From Novakomyces olei (lineage: Eukaryota; Ascomycota; Novakomycetes; Novakomycetales; Novakomycetaceae), in contig JADEYG010000004.1 of NCBI GenBank assembly GCA_016906335.1, positions 967,001 through 1,031,000 on the forward strand: DNA of 64,000 bases, in the 5' to 3' direction. The notes below the pieces were generated by a model that saw only the letters and a program-made list of their open reading frames with translations, ran no database searches and had not been told where the DNA came from. The position numbers and the translations under genes were made by a program. Shown here piece after piece: positions 53,636-64,000 of the stretch; the stretch's first letter is position 1; each line of letters starts with the position of its first letter.

Positions 53636-54036
53636 GAGGCGCGGCATTCTGGCGTGGAGGACGCGTATGGTGGCCGTTGCCACGACGACTATGCCCCGCC
53701 ATCTATATATTCCGGATATATAGTATACGTTTTATATATAAAATATTCATTATAATTGAAAGCCAACATTAATTCGTGTATAATCATTATTAGGAATATA
53801 CATGCTACATCCATAGGGTTAGTTAGGGTAAAAGGAAAATTTAGGTATATAGTATTAAAACCCCTGATCAATAGGTACGTACACTATGTCTGATATACTA
53901 ATCAAGTTTGAACAACTACCTTAATTTATTATATATTCAGCTTGGCATACTATACTTGTGTGGCAAGCAATGTTACAAGCCGCTCCGCCATATATGAATA
54001 AACCTATCCAAAACGCCAGCCGATGATATCATCATC
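53636..54036. other. intergenic stretch between POL30 and the glucanase gene
   Basis: 401 bp; contains TAGGGTTAGTTAGGGT at 53815 and ATAT-rich sequence. No gene. Confidence 0.5.
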
Positions 54037-55449
54037 ATGAACAAGCTCAAGGCGAATTTGAAGGAAAAGCTGCACATCGGCGGCGGCGTTGGAGGTGACA
54101 CTCATCCCGGCAGCCAGCACCCGCTCGTTCCCGGCAAAGCCCTTGACGATGACGTCACTGAAGCAGATCGTTATCGGTACAGGGCACCCCAGGGAGTCAA
54201 TATTGGTGCCTGGTTTTGCCTGGAACGATGGCTAGCGCCTCACCTGTTTGAGGACAACAAAGCACAGGGAGATTCGGAGCTGGATGCGGTACGCGCTGCC
54301 GTCCAGCACCGTGGAACTCAGGGCGCACGTGAACAATTGGAACAGCACTGGCGCTCTTGGATCTCGGATGACGACTGGACTTACCTCGCCTCAAAGGGCG
54401 TAAATACCGTACGCGTACCGTTGGGCTACTGGCACGTGCTAAGTAATCTTCACGGAACTAGCTTTGCTAGTTATGCGCCAGTGTATGCAAACGCGCTTTC
54501 TATTTTGAGGGAAAAAGTTGAGCAAGCGCAAAGGCACCATATCGGAGTCCTGCTTGATCTGCATGCCGTACCCGGTGGTGCGAATAGCGATTCACATTCC
54601 GGTACGAGTGGGGGCGACGCCTCCTTTTTCACGCACAAGCACGAACGCGAACAGGCGGTCTCGGCAGTTACGCGGTTGGCTGACGAATTCGGTAATGTCG
54701 AGAATGTGGCAGGGATTGAAGTCATTAACGAGCCCGCGTACGGGCACAACCACGAGTTGGAAGCGTACTATGACGCGTGCTTACGCGCCGTGAGTGCAAA
54801 AAGTCCACTGACTCCGGTATACATTGGCGATGCGTGGGATTTGAAGCATTTCACACAGTGGGCTGCGGCCCGACAGGAACCGGTGGTTGTGGATACTCAC
54901 GCCTACTTTTGCTTTAGTGACTCTGATCGCCAGCTGGCACCGGACGCAGTGCTGTCCCGTGTACGTCATGGAGGTATTGTTGCCAAAGCATTAGCAGACG
55001 CACGTAGTCAGTTGGGTGGAGCGCTTGTCGTGGGCGAATGGTCGTGTGTGCTTGATGGTCAAACGTGGGGCCGACTTGGTGGAAATCAAGATCGCGATCA
55101 CGTGGCAGCTGAATTTGGACGCGACCAGCTGCAGGCTTACGCGCCGGGTGGACAGTTCTTTTGGACGTACAAGTTCCGGTGGGGGGATGGCGGTGAGTGG
55201 GGGTTCAGAGCAATGGCGGAAAGAAACGCTTTGCCTTTGGGTGACTTGCAAGTACAGCGTAAGGATGGCGCGCCCCCACAAGTTAGTGGAGACGACGCGT
55301 ATACGCGTGGGTACGCGCGGGGGTGGCATGACGCGGTCGCGTTTGCACCTTCGCGTATAGGCTTCTACGCTGCGTGGGCAAGAGCCCGATCGGGTAATGA
55401 AGGGGAACGAAGGGGAATTGTCGATGGTATCAAGGCGTATTACAAATAA
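54037..55449 (+). CDS. exg3: intracellular exo-beta-1,3-glucosidase, GH5 (Exg3-like)
   Basis: 470 aa, one exon. A glycoside hydrolase family 5 barrel: GVNIGAWFCLERWLAPHLF, KGVNTVRVPLGYWH, GVLLDLHAVPGGAN, INEP with the acid/base Glu at about residue 232, VVDTHAYFCFSD, and VVGEWS with the nucleophile Glu at about 334. No signal peptide: the N-terminus (MNKLKANLKEKLHIGGG) is charged, so the enzyme is probably cytosolic like fission yeast Exg3, unlike the secreted Exg1/Exg2. Third codon positions are richer in G and C than in neighbouring genes, and there is no intron. Confidence 0.88.
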   Translation: MNKLKANLKEKLHIGGGVGGDTHPGSQHPLVPGKALDDDVTEADRYRYRAPQGVNIGAWFCLERWLAPHLFEDNKAQGDSELDAVRAAVQHRGTQGAREQLEQHWRSWISDDDWTYLASKGVNTVRVPLGYWHVLSNLHGTSFASYAPVYANALSILREKVEQAQRHHIGVLLDLHAVPGGANSDSHSGTSGGDASFFTHKHEREQAVSAVTRLADEFGNVENVAGIEVINEPAYGHNHELEAYYDACLRAVSAKSPLTPVYIGDAWDLKHFTQWAAARQEPVVVDTHAYFCFSDSDRQLAPDAVLSRVRHGGIVAKALADARSQLGGALVVGEWSCVLDGQTWGRLGGNQDRDHVAAEFGRDQLQAYAPGGQFFWTYKFRWGDGGEWGFRAMAERNALPLGDLQVQRKDGAPPQVSGDDAYTRGYARGWHDAVAFAPSRIGFYAAWARARSGNEGERRGIVDGIKAYYK

Positions 55450-55895
55450 TCATCGTTCGACTGGAACTCAATGGCTCACGTGACTCTTTTAGCACGTGAC
55501 TGATTGGCTGTTTATGAATCACGCTCTCACGACGGAGTAGGTCTGTCTTTACTTTATTATTTTTATTTTTGTGGCCACTCTTTTGGTAGCCCGAGTTTGC
55601 TGCTGATTGGGCTAGAAAACTAGCTTGATTGCTCACACCCGGCGTATTTTTAAGTCTTGACCCGTATGTAAAGTATTAAAATTGATGAATTGGAACATTG
55701 TGTTTGTCTTGTCAAGCTACGTATGATCACGTACGCTTAAAGCTGTGAGAACGTAGTCTCCGTATTGCATTCATTTGCATTCCCTGCTTAGCTTTGCCTT
55801 TGCTACTCTCCATTTAACCAAACAAATTTTTAAAGAATAATCATCTAAATAAGCAAGACAAAATAAACAATTAAAAACAGGGTAAATACCTTGAC
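55450..55895. other. intergenic stretch after the glucanase gene
   Basis: About 450 bp. CACGTGAC occurs twice near 55478 and 55494 (E-box-like, possibly regulatory). No gene seen. Confidence 0.45.
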
Positions 55896-56173
55896 ATGGC
55901 TAGCAAGATTTTCCATCCTGTCTGGTTGAACTCGTCGAGTCTTAACGGAGCCAGCCCAGAAAATTTGATATTGGAAAAGGTATCAGGACGGGCTATATTT
56001 GATCGAGTATTCGGCAACTCATTCGAGAATAGATTATTTTCAATTTATTATTCTCAGTGTACTTTATCGTTTCCATTATAAACAACGATGAATTTAAAAG
56101 TGAAACCCAGGTCAAACAGGTTCTGGCCGCCAATGACGGGTTGATCTTATCGTACAACTCTGAATCGTATTAA
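55896..56173 (+). CDS. small single-span membrane protein, unidentified (two exons)
   Basis: Exon 1, 55896-55979, and exon 2, 56033-56173, joined by a 53-nt intron (GTATCA ... GAGAATAG), give 74 aa. The sequence begins MASKIFHPVWLNSSSLNGAS, has a hydrophobic segment IIFNLLFSVYFIVSII right after the junction, and ends with NDEFKSETQVKQVLAANDGL and YNSESY. The composition and the placement of the helix look like a real short membrane protein. I do not recognise the family; small ER or mitochondrial subunits are of this size. The unspliced frame stops at 56081 and loses the C-terminal half. Confidence 0.45.
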
Positions 56174-56964
56174 GCAAAACACATCAGAAAACTTTTCGCT
56201 ATATCACTATTTTTATGCTATCCACGTACACACAAGCTCATCACTGCGCGATTCCGCAAACCCAGACCCTTCCACATTAAAATGCCGTCATAAATTATAT
56301 CATAACAACTCATAAAAATCACAGTACATGGGATAAAAAACAACTAATCAAGCATCAAACTAGTACCGTACAAATAAATAAAAATTCTGGACTTGAAAAG
56401 TAAAAACAAAATGTATACAAAACTCGTAAACCTCGGATATATAGAAACGTCGACCGAAACTTAAATCGTGATTATTAGAACCGTGACAAAAGCGTACGGT
56501 AAGAGTAGGCACGAGTTCATCGTGTAACTCACTGGATCGACGCAACATGAAACAAAAATATGTATGTTGAGGAAAGACGTATCGTAGGTAACTTATTAAA
56601 TATTATTTAATAAATTACAAGACGAACAAAAGGACAAACCGTAGGAAACTTCTAATAAACAAACAAATAAACAGACAAGCAAAAAGATAAATGAAAAAAT
56701 AAAAAATCAAACAACAAAGTAAAGCATCATTCATTGAAAATCGTTCATCACCACGAATCCTCCTGGTAAGGAATCGCCCAAAATCGCCACAGTTGTATCA
56801 CTGACAAGGTACTGTTGAAGCCGCTGGTTCGTGCAAAGGAAAAATAACTGTTCGAGCCTCATCTTGTACAAGAGCTTGCTTTTTAAATCCTTTCTCGCAC
56901 CATGATTCCCAATCCTTCTCTCCTAGCCCCTACTCCCTCCGCCCATTAACAAATTCTATTTATC
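56174..56964. other. 791-bp stretch before the MADS gene 3' end
   Basis: AT-rich 3' flank of two converging genes; short frames on both strands lack any coding look. Confidence 0.5.
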
Positions 56965-59482
56965 TTAAAAAAACAAATTGCTATCAGTCTTCATCCAAGT
57001 TGTTGGAGACTCCAAATTGACGCCACCCGCACTTCCAATTGGCTCCCATGAAGCACTCATACCACTTCCAGCGGCACCCGGAGGAGGAAACAGTGAGCTT
57101 GAAGGTCTTGCAGGCTCTAGATTTTGTGTAGAAAGAACCGGTAATCGCGACCGGGCAGATCCTGAATTTGACCATGAGCCTCGATTATTGCTGATATTAA
57201 TATTAGAATTATTATCATTGTTATTATTGATATTATCATTTTTATTGTCAGTATTATTATTGTCATTATTAGTATTATTATTGTTGTTGATGTTATGATT
57301 ATTATTTCCCGTAGCAATGTTGAAACTGCTGTTTGCTGCAACTGAACCGGAATGAAGACCATTTCCTCCGTTTCGGCCGGCAGCTCCCGTTGAAGAAGGC
57401 CGAAGAATGGGAGTTGAAGGCTTTACTTCGCTCCGACCTTGAAAGGCCGATTTGATACTGGCAGCAGAGCTGAAAATGTACCTGTCGTCGCCTGCGCCAA
57501 TAAAAGACCGACGTCTTTTATCGGTTCTGCTATTGTTATTGTTGTTATTATTTTGCAAGACGCCGAGGTAAGAAGGGTCCACTCCCGAATCAACGACCAT
57601 TTCTCTCCCATTAAACGCGTCATTTGAAGAGTAATCTCTCTCCGGAAACGGTGCCGTTGCCGGTCGCTGTAGTCGACTGGGATCGATGTCCATTTCCCTC
57701 TGCTCAGCCAAACTCGTTCTGTTATTACAGCTCTTGTTGCCGTTGTTATTGCTGTTGTTGTTATGGCTTGTATTATTATATACAGAGGGTGCAACTTGTC
57801 CTGCTGTAGCTGGCAACTGGGGAGGGGTAGCGGCAACATGGAACCCAGAGCCAGTAGGCAAAGGCGCCGTCGGAGGCCTTCCATTATTAAAATGATGCTT
57901 CAAAGCTTGATTAGACGCACGTTGATCCAGGAAAGAAGAGGCGGTAGAAGAAGAGGTAGAAGCCGATATTGACGGCGGTGATTTCATCGTTTTCTGCTTA
58001 GACTTAGCCGCCTTGTTTTGCCATTTTTGTGAAAAACTGGGAGGCACTTGGAGTCCGGTATCACTCTGTCTTGCATTTGGATACTGGAACAAATCTTGTT
58101 TCCTTCGATGGCCCATTGTTAAAACATTAACAAGGTTAGGAAACGATTCAAGCCGGTCTGTTTGCTGAGGCTCGTCCAGGATTGGTGAAAGATTTGCATG
58201 ATAATCGTCCTCCTCTTCGTCCTCTTCTTCATCCGCTTCATGCTCTCCTCCTTCATCTTCAGCCTCATTTGCTCCATCATTGCCAGCAGTCTGAGCACGG
58301 GTCCTGTGACCGTTCCCGACGGGCCTTGGGTACATTCTGGAGCCCTGTGCATGGTAGAAGGACGAAGCAGAATCTTGCAGCCCGAACCCCGGCTCCGTAG
58401 GGTTAGGGTTAGCGTAAGGGTGGTGCATTGCAGAGGCAGAATACTGGACATCGGGCCGGGCGTAATAACCTCGGGGATCAGGATCGATTGGCACAGCATG
58501 AGGTAAATGATCAAGGTGCATAAACTGCCCTGCTGAGGTAGAATCGCGTGACTGTTGTTGAACATTAGCAGACTGATGTTGAAACGGAGATTCTGTTTTC
58601 AACGACAACGGTTTATGCTGCACTACGGGCCTCGATTCCGTAGCGTCTATATACTCAGACTGAGCGGGTAAAAAGGAACTGAAATAAGCAGACGAAGACG
58701 CAGATCCCTTGCGAGAAGGCATCAAATTTCCACCCAAATTTGTATTGACATTTCCGTTACTCGTGTTGGCTAAAACAGCATTGGGGATAAGAGGGGACGG
58801 TGAGCCTCCATTCATTACGGGGGAAGCCGTGTGAGAGTCAGCTGAAGTAGAATGCCAGCTTGATTTGTGAGCGTGTTTTGACGGCCTTCCGCCCAAATTG
58901 TAAGGGAATGAATCTGATCGAGAGGCAGCGTTTGCTGTTGCAGTAGCATTTACAGCTGAAGACTGATCAGAGTCGTGGTCGTCGTCCTCATAAGCAAACT
59001 ATTATTAGCAAAAGGCAAAAAGATGCGTAGAATAAAAACGCATTTGAATATTTATTTAAAAAAATATTTATTTAAAAATGGAACGAATCCGAGAATATCG
59101 AAATGTTTATTAAAAGCAAAAAATAATTCAATTCAATTCAAAAAAATAGTATTTTCGAAACAAAAAGCATTTAGAAAGTATTTCAAGCATGATACACGAA
59201 ACAAGCAAATAAATAAAATAAAAAGTTCGCACATACGTCCAACGGAGTCTTAAATTCATATGGCTCCTGAGCTTGAGTTCGTTGTACAAGGTCAGGATAT
59301 GAACAAGAGGAAAAGATGTAGATGCGGCCTTTACGATCAATTATGGATATGGCAGTATCACAGCCCGTGAGAACAGCAAGCTCGTGAGCCTTCTTGTAGA
59401 GACCATGCTTCCTTTTGATAAAAGTAACGCCCCGCGCTCGATCATCTTTGATCGGCCGGATTGTAATCTTTTTTCGGCCCAT
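56965..59482 (-). CDS. MADS-box transcription factor, MEF2 type (Rlm1/Smp1-like)
   Basis: Exons in coding order 59237-59482 and 56965-58998; 759 aa. Residues 1-60 are a MADS domain (MGRKKITIRPIKDDRARGV...) followed by the MEF2-type extension with QEPYEFKTPLDF; RKHGLYKKAHELAVL is the conserved DNA-contact helix. Rlm1-type factors bind CTA(A/T)4TAG and act under the cell-wall-integrity MAP kinase, upstream of glucan synthesis genes. The remaining 650 residues are low complexity, with long Asn runs, a DDEDEE stretch near 230 and Ser/Pro-rich segments, typical of fungal activators. The intron (238 nt) begins GTATGT and ends TTGCTAATAATAG, restoring DFAYEDDDHD. Confidence 0.85.
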
Positions 59483-60927
59483 GCCCGGCGGCGGTGACTC
59501 TAGAGACAGATATCTCGAAAAGTTGGGCTGCTTATTATAACGGCAAACCTCTTCCGTTCAGCCAGAGCCCGTTTGTTCCTACTTTAGCCGGAATTTATGT
59601 ACTCTTTTCCTGTTGTCGGCCGCCGCACTGATCCCAGTAATTTGGGGTTTCTTTTCGAAAAAGTCGGGGAACAAAAAGTCGTATAAGCAGTCGTACAGTT
59701 TAACCGCAGATTAGTTTATCTCGTCAACTTTATACGCAGTTAAACCCAAATTGGGCTTGCGTGAGATATTCTGAAATATTACTAGCGCGATGATATCATT
59801 TCTCTTGTGGAAAAAAGGTCTTGTCTAGTTTGCTGGCGCTTGTGAAAACAGTGAGCGAGACAACGCTATCTCCTTCGTCTGAGCGAGACGGGTTAAGCAG
59901 TATTGCTGTTCTTTATTTCACGGTCATGCGCTGAGAATAACTGACGTTGACGCGTTCATTCACACGATAATCCAGCTTGCTGATTGCTTGGGCAAAGTTC
60001 ACGTTTATGCTTAAATTATGTATATCCATAAGCACGTCGCCTGAGCAAACAGTGGTGTGCGCCGAGTATATCTGTACGATTGTTCTCTAACAAGACTAAA
60101 TGTAGGGTAAATACAAAAATTCTGCGTCCCTGTAAATCACGCAAACAGTGTGCGCGCGAAATTGTCGATTATTTAATTTACTGATTAATGGATTGACTGT
60201 GCAAACGCTCTCGCAAACAGTTTGGGACAAGAAAAAATGGATACTCTTGTCGAGTTTAGCAATGTCGGTCGGTATCCCACATGTGCATTATTTATGCCCT
60301 TAGAATACTACGAAACGCGCCCAAATGTGATTCAGCTCGTATCACACGAATTAGTAATATACAATACACAAAATATGGCTGCACGGTAGTTAACTGAATG
60401 CAGCTAGCATTACTTGAGACGTTGGCGAATACAATAATTAATCAATGAAACAAGACAATAGTAAATCAATAAAACAATACATAATACAAAACCATAAAGT
60501 ATTGATTACTAATGGAAACACGGTGTCGTATAAATGCCACAATTACGCGCTTAGGTTAGGGCTCGGTCCTCCGAGCTCCGTGAGTGGGACAAATAATGTA
60601 AGCATCGCCAAAGCTCACACAAACCCAAACACACTAATCCGAATTTTCACGATGGCCTAAAGACTTGAGGTAAGCAAGTTCGTCTTTAATTTTGAAAGAA
60701 TTACAGAGCACTGACTATCTGTGATAGACGTCCTTTATTGCCGTGTGCAGAATTGGTTCAATTGACCCATTTTCGCTTGACACTTTTGCTTGTCGAAAAA
60801 TTGTCGAAACGTTACGTTTCCTTCCCCTAACAACAACTCTTTGAAACATCTGCAATCATGGCCTTTTCATATACTTACAACGCACATTGTGCCTCTTCTT
60901 TTACCAGCAGCCGGTCTCCTCAATCGA
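59483..60927. promoter_or_regulatory. long divergent promoter between MADS and GATA genes
   Basis: 1.4 kb shared by two transcription-factor genes, one of the longest gene-free stretches here. TTAGGTTAGGG lies at 60552. GTAAGC at 60671 could begin a 5'UTR intron of the GATA gene ending at TTTTACCAG near 60907. No reading frame was accepted. Confidence 0.5.
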
Positions 60928-62463
60928 ATGGACCCGCTTACACTTTACACGCATGTCGGGGCCCCGTCCGGTGGGGCATTTGACCCCTCCGTGGCGGGCT
61001 CTGGACAGCCCGCCGTTGGACCGGCGTTTAAGCCTCCAACTGTGCCTCTATCTTCTCCGCAGTTTGTGGTTCCCTCACACCCGCTTGCGCAAGAAGCGCC
61101 AGGCAGTGTCGAGCCTGATTTGATTTCTGACTTTTCTCCAAACGACTCTTTCTACTCGCCCTTTTCTCCTTACACTCCTCTGCAGTCGTTTGCTGTGAAT
61201 GGCGACGGCAGCGGGTCGTCTTTGGCCTTTTGCCCGGACGCAGTGCCGCCGGATGCCTTGTTTAACGATCTGCCAGACATGGGTCTTGACTTTAATGCTC
61301 AGGACACTGTCTTGTTTGCCCCTGTGAACCACAATGGCCGCAAGAGCAACAATTCCTTCAAGAGGACTGCAACTGGCGGCAGCCTTGGCAATAATTTTGG
61401 CAGTAATACTGGCAACAAGCCTGGCAACAAGCCTATTGCTCTGGACTGTGCCTTTTCCTTTTTTTCTTCACAGCCCGCCCAGCCAGACTCGGGCAGGGTC
61501 AATGTTGAAGAAGCTTTGCAACAGCTGTTGCAAGACTATGCCAACTCTGTCAATGGCCTGGATTTTGCGCCGACTAGCGTGGATCCTCCACCCTTTTCCC
61601 CTTCAGGAGCCTTTTCCTTTGAGGATTTTAGATTGCCCGCAGAAGCAAAAGAAGCAAAAGAAGCAATTGATTTGCAATTTACAGTGTCTCCGCCAGTGTC
61701 GACAGTTTCTAATAGCCAAACGTACCGTGACTTGCCGCTCGATGTGCCCGGTTTTGATGTGCCTGATTTCATTTTTCAGGCTCCATTACCCCCACAGGCA
61801 GCCACTGCCAGCGGCCATCAGCCCATACTCGCATCCGCTCAGGTCAAAGCCAAACCGGCGAGTGCCAAAAAGAAGGCCAAATCGGCCGTTTTAGGCGCCG
61901 GCTGTACAAGTAAAGCAGGCAGCAATGTCGCTGTTCGATCAGCAGCTGATCATGTTTGCCACAATTGTGGCACTCGAGAGACTCCGCTGTGGAGACGGAC
62001 TGCTGATCGACAGCATATAATCTGCAATGCCTGTGGATTGTATGAAAAGCAGTACAAACAGCCGCGTCCCGTTACTTCAGACTCGGGCGTAAGCCTTCGT
62101 GTCCTTGGAGCCCACGCGCTTGGCCACCGCTCGCTGAACGGGCACCATATGCTCGCAGGTATTCTGGGGTATCAGCATATCTGCGCCAGCTGTGGCACTC
62201 GAGAGACTTCGCTGTGGCGTAAATCGCGACTTGCGCCGGGAACTTACGCTCCGCCTTTGCCCTGTGGCAATTCTGTCACTGAAAGCGAAAGCGAGCCAGG
62301 TTCTCCAGCGCTTCCGCCTTATGACCCGGACTTTGTGGTTGTGTGTAATGCCTGTGGCCTTTACGAAAAGATGCACAACCGACCACGGCCAGCAGGCTAC
62401 CGTCCCCGCAAGGGGCCCTTGACCCGTCGACGAAGTGAAAAGAGCCAGAAAGAGGGTGCTTGA
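60928..62463 (+). CDS. GATA-type transcription factor with two zinc fingers
   Basis: 511 aa from the ATG at 60928 (MDPLTLYTHVGAPSG); an upstream in-frame start at 60790 adds 46 poorly composed residues. The N-terminal two thirds are Pro/Ser/Ala-rich with acidic patches. Finger 1 (from about residue 344) is C-X2-C-X18-C-X2-C with GTRETPLWRR and CNACGLYEKQYKQPRP. Finger 2 (from about residue 419) repeats GTRETSLWRK and CNACGLYEKMHNRPRP but has 50 residues between the Cys pairs. A basic tail (RPRKGPLTRRRSEKS) follows. I cannot say which pathway it controls: two-fingered fungal GATA factors are often iron regulators, but these lack the Cys-rich linker here. Confidence 0.85.
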   Translation: MDPLTLYTHVGAPSGGAFDPSVAGSGQPAVGPAFKPPTVPLSSPQFVVPSHPLAQEAPGSVEPDLISDFSPNDSFYSPFSPYTPLQSFAVNGDGSGSSLAFCPDAVPPDALFNDLPDMGLDFNAQDTVLFAPVNHNGRKSNNSFKRTATGGSLGNNFGSNTGNKPGNKPIALDCAFSFFSSQPAQPDSGRVNVEEALQQLLQDYANSVNGLDFAPTSVDPPPFSPSGAFSFEDFRLPAEAKEAKEAIDLQFTVSPPVSTVSNSQTYRDLPLDVPGFDVPDFIFQAPLPPQAATASGHQPILASAQVKAKPASAKKKAKSAVLGAGCTSKAGSNVAVRSAADHVCHNCGTRETPLWRRTADRQHIICNACGLYEKQYKQPRPVTSDSGVSLRVLGAHALGHRSLNGHHMLAGILGYQHICASCGTRETSLWRKSRLAPGTYAPPLPCGNSVTESESEPGSPALPPYDPDFVVVCNACGLYEKMHNRPRPAGYRPRKGPLTRRRSEKSQKEGA

Positions 62464-63750
62464 CTCGACGGATAAATAGGGAAACAAAAAAAGAAAGAAA
62501 AGAGAAAAGAAAAAAGAAAAAGAAAAGATTTAGTCTGCGAGACCAATTAAAAGAATTATTCCTTGTGCTAAAATAGAAAGCAAAAAAAAAGGATTCGATA
62601 GCTGTCCCGTTTATTGTTGAAATTGTTTAAACCATTTTATCTATAGTTTTCGTGCTTGTTCGCCATGAGCGAATGGTTTATTTCCGTCTTCCTGTTGGCC
62701 TGTTGACTGATAGGTTGGGGATAGAGCTTGCACTGGCGCCTGCCCTTGTTTAATTTAATATAAGATTCTGAAATATACACGTGTGTGTACATTTTATTAG
62801 CAAGATTCGTGTAACGAGTACCGATTCTATTTGTACAAGTGCTGCTTGCCTGTGTCCTAATGAAATTTAGATAAAGATGATTCTGGGCGGCAAAGTCGCT
62901 CGGCAATGTACCGAATGAACAAAACTTGCAGTATTTTTGAGCAGAGCAATCAGAATGCAAGGCAATTATGTGCGGCGGCTAAGCAATCTAGAATGCAAGA
63001 CAGTTGTGCGACGTACAAGTAAGGAAATGAAAAAATTATGTAATGTCTAAGCAATACTGTATGCAAACGTATTGGTAGATTACGATAAGCAGCAGAGCGG
63101 GCGGCGTATAAAATGGCGTATAAAATTTTCTATTGCGCATGATTATTCTTTGGCGTTCCGTGTGACCCTAAAGTAATGGAATTCTTATAGGCAAAGAAAT
63201 TAATTAAACAGCCCAATAGAGAAAAAAGTGGAAGAGGTCTATGAAAATTATGCAAATAGGAGCCCAATATAATTATAGGCATATTACCCTTCTTTGAAAA
63301 ACGCAACTATTTAGCGCGCGTGCGCAATAGAGACTCTTTTACTTTGGTGATCGGTTAGAGAAATCGTTGCGAGAGACGGGTTAGCAGTCAACAACTGTCT
63401 CGACCAAGTCTTTCTTTAATTTCCGTCTTTTAAAAAGGTGCTCTTGGATCTCTGCGTACTTATCAGGAAGCTTTTTGCAAACGTCTGCTGGTAAGCAAAG
63501 ATTAGGGTAAAACTGCTTACAATCAAAAGGCTATTCTGATATTGGATTCAGACGGGCGATTGGTACATTGTCTCGGCCTGACTTTATACAGAATCAGAGG
63601 TGCACGCGGCTCAACTGACGAGTCTTGAGACGAAACTTAAAGGAGAAAATAAGAAAAGAAAAATAAGAAAAGAAAAATATTTGTTAAAATTATCGGATTG
63701 CAGTCCTGTAAACTACAGCAAATTCAAACTTGACATAGTCAAAGCACGAT
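62464..63750. promoter_or_regulatory. YDJ1 upstream region
   Basis: 1.3 kb. GGCGTATAAAAT is tandemly doubled at 63101-63127. GTAAGC at 63491 with CCTGACTTTATACAG ending at 63591 would be a 5'UTR intron in the style of this genome. No coding frame was accepted. Confidence 0.45.
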
Positions 63751-64000
63751 ATGGTGGCCAGTACAAAATTATACGATTCTCTGGGCGTTGATCCCGCTTG
63801 CTCAGACGCTGATTTGAAGCGCGCTTATCGTAAACTAGCTTTAAAGTATCATCCTGACAAGAACCCGAGCGCGGGGGAGCAGTTTAAGGAGATCTCACGG
63901 GCTTATGAAATCTTGTCGGACACGAATAAGCGTACAGTTTACGATCAGTATGGCGAAGAAGGCCTTGAAGGCGGTGCTGGAGGAATGGGCGGTATGGGTG
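63751..64000 (+). CDS. YDJ1: type I DnaJ (Hsp40) co-chaperone, 5' part
   Basis: The first 83 codons before the window edge. J domain: [40 protein letters not shown] with the HPD motif, [11 protein letters not shown] and [13 protein letters not shown], then the start of a Gly-rich region. These features and the start agree with Ydj1/Mas5, the cytosolic partner of Hsp70 Ssa1. The zinc-finger and C-terminal substrate domains, and a possible farnesylated CaaX end, lie outside the window. Confidence 0.9.
   Translation, partial: MVASTKLYDSLGVDPACSDADLKRAYRKLALKYHPDKNPSAGEQFKEISRAYEILSDTNKRTVYDQYGEEGLEGGAGGMGGMG

Noticed and set aside
60445-60660. 71-codon plus-strand frame in the MADS/GATA spacer
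   Set aside because: Random-looking composition and no conserved motif; more likely promoter DNA.

Overview
The window looks like nuclear DNA of an ascomycete yeast or yeast-like fungus. It is AT-rich, its genes lie close together on both strands, and most are cut by short spliceosomal introns. These usually start GTAAG, GTATG, GTACG or GTGAG and carry a CTAAC, CTAAT or CTGAC branch site only about 5-15 nt before the 3' AG. Gene content is fungal: kynureninase, Nop14, Lrg1, Pta1, Grh1, Tvp23, Ecm16, Exg3. It includes several genes that Saccharomyces cerevisiae lacks: sulfide:quinone oxidoreductase, PXMP4-type peroxisomal protein, DUF3605, Exg3. CTG stands at conserved leucines (for example the WVLLP motif of EMC3), so the nuclear code appears standard. 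An early-branching Saccharomycotina or Taphrinomycotina lineage is my inference; the sequence does not name the species.

Layout, left to right: tail of a nucleotide-sugar transporter, SQOR, RanGAP (RNA1) and COX17 (0-4.2 kb); the Rho1-GAP LRG1 (5.1-9.2 kb); a stretch with one unrecognised exon-like frame (9.2-10.7 kb); TAF7, NOP14 and VTA1 (10.7-16.6 kb); an unidentified ORF, kynureninase, an HDEL-tailed protein disulfide isomerase, TVP23 and NUS1 (17-25.7 kb); exocyst SEC10, a kinetochore Fta4/Nkp1-like gene, a coiled-coil gene and PTA1 (25.7-34.7 kb); GRH1, PXMP4, MTD1 and BET2 (34.9-40.8 kb); MET18/MMS19, EMC3, a DUF3605 gene and the DEAH helicase ECM16 (41.2-52.1 kb); PCNA, Exg3 and a small membrane protein (52.8-56.2 kb); a MADS-box gene, a two-finger GATA gene and the start of a YDJ1-type DnaJ (57-64 kb).

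The genes are unlinked housekeeping functions, not an operon or island. Themes recur: ER and secretory pathway (PDI, TVP23, NUS1, SEC10, GRH1, BET2, EMC3, VTA1), ribosome assembly (NOP14, ECM16), and chromosome or transcription functions (TAF7, FTA4-like, PTA1, MET18, PCNA). I see no transposon, virus-like element, CRISPR array, tRNA or rRNA.

The most interesting content is in gene architecture. I rebuilt spliced models for about 20 genes; the coding exons sum to whole codons and restore family-conserved residues. They show an 8-nt and a 12-nt microexon, a first exon holding only ATG, frequent AAG 3' splice sites, introns down to about 32 nt, and two stop-free introns of length 3n that hide inside long reading frames. 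Two C/D-box snoRNA candidates stand out, one of them inside the 5'UTR intron of PCNA.
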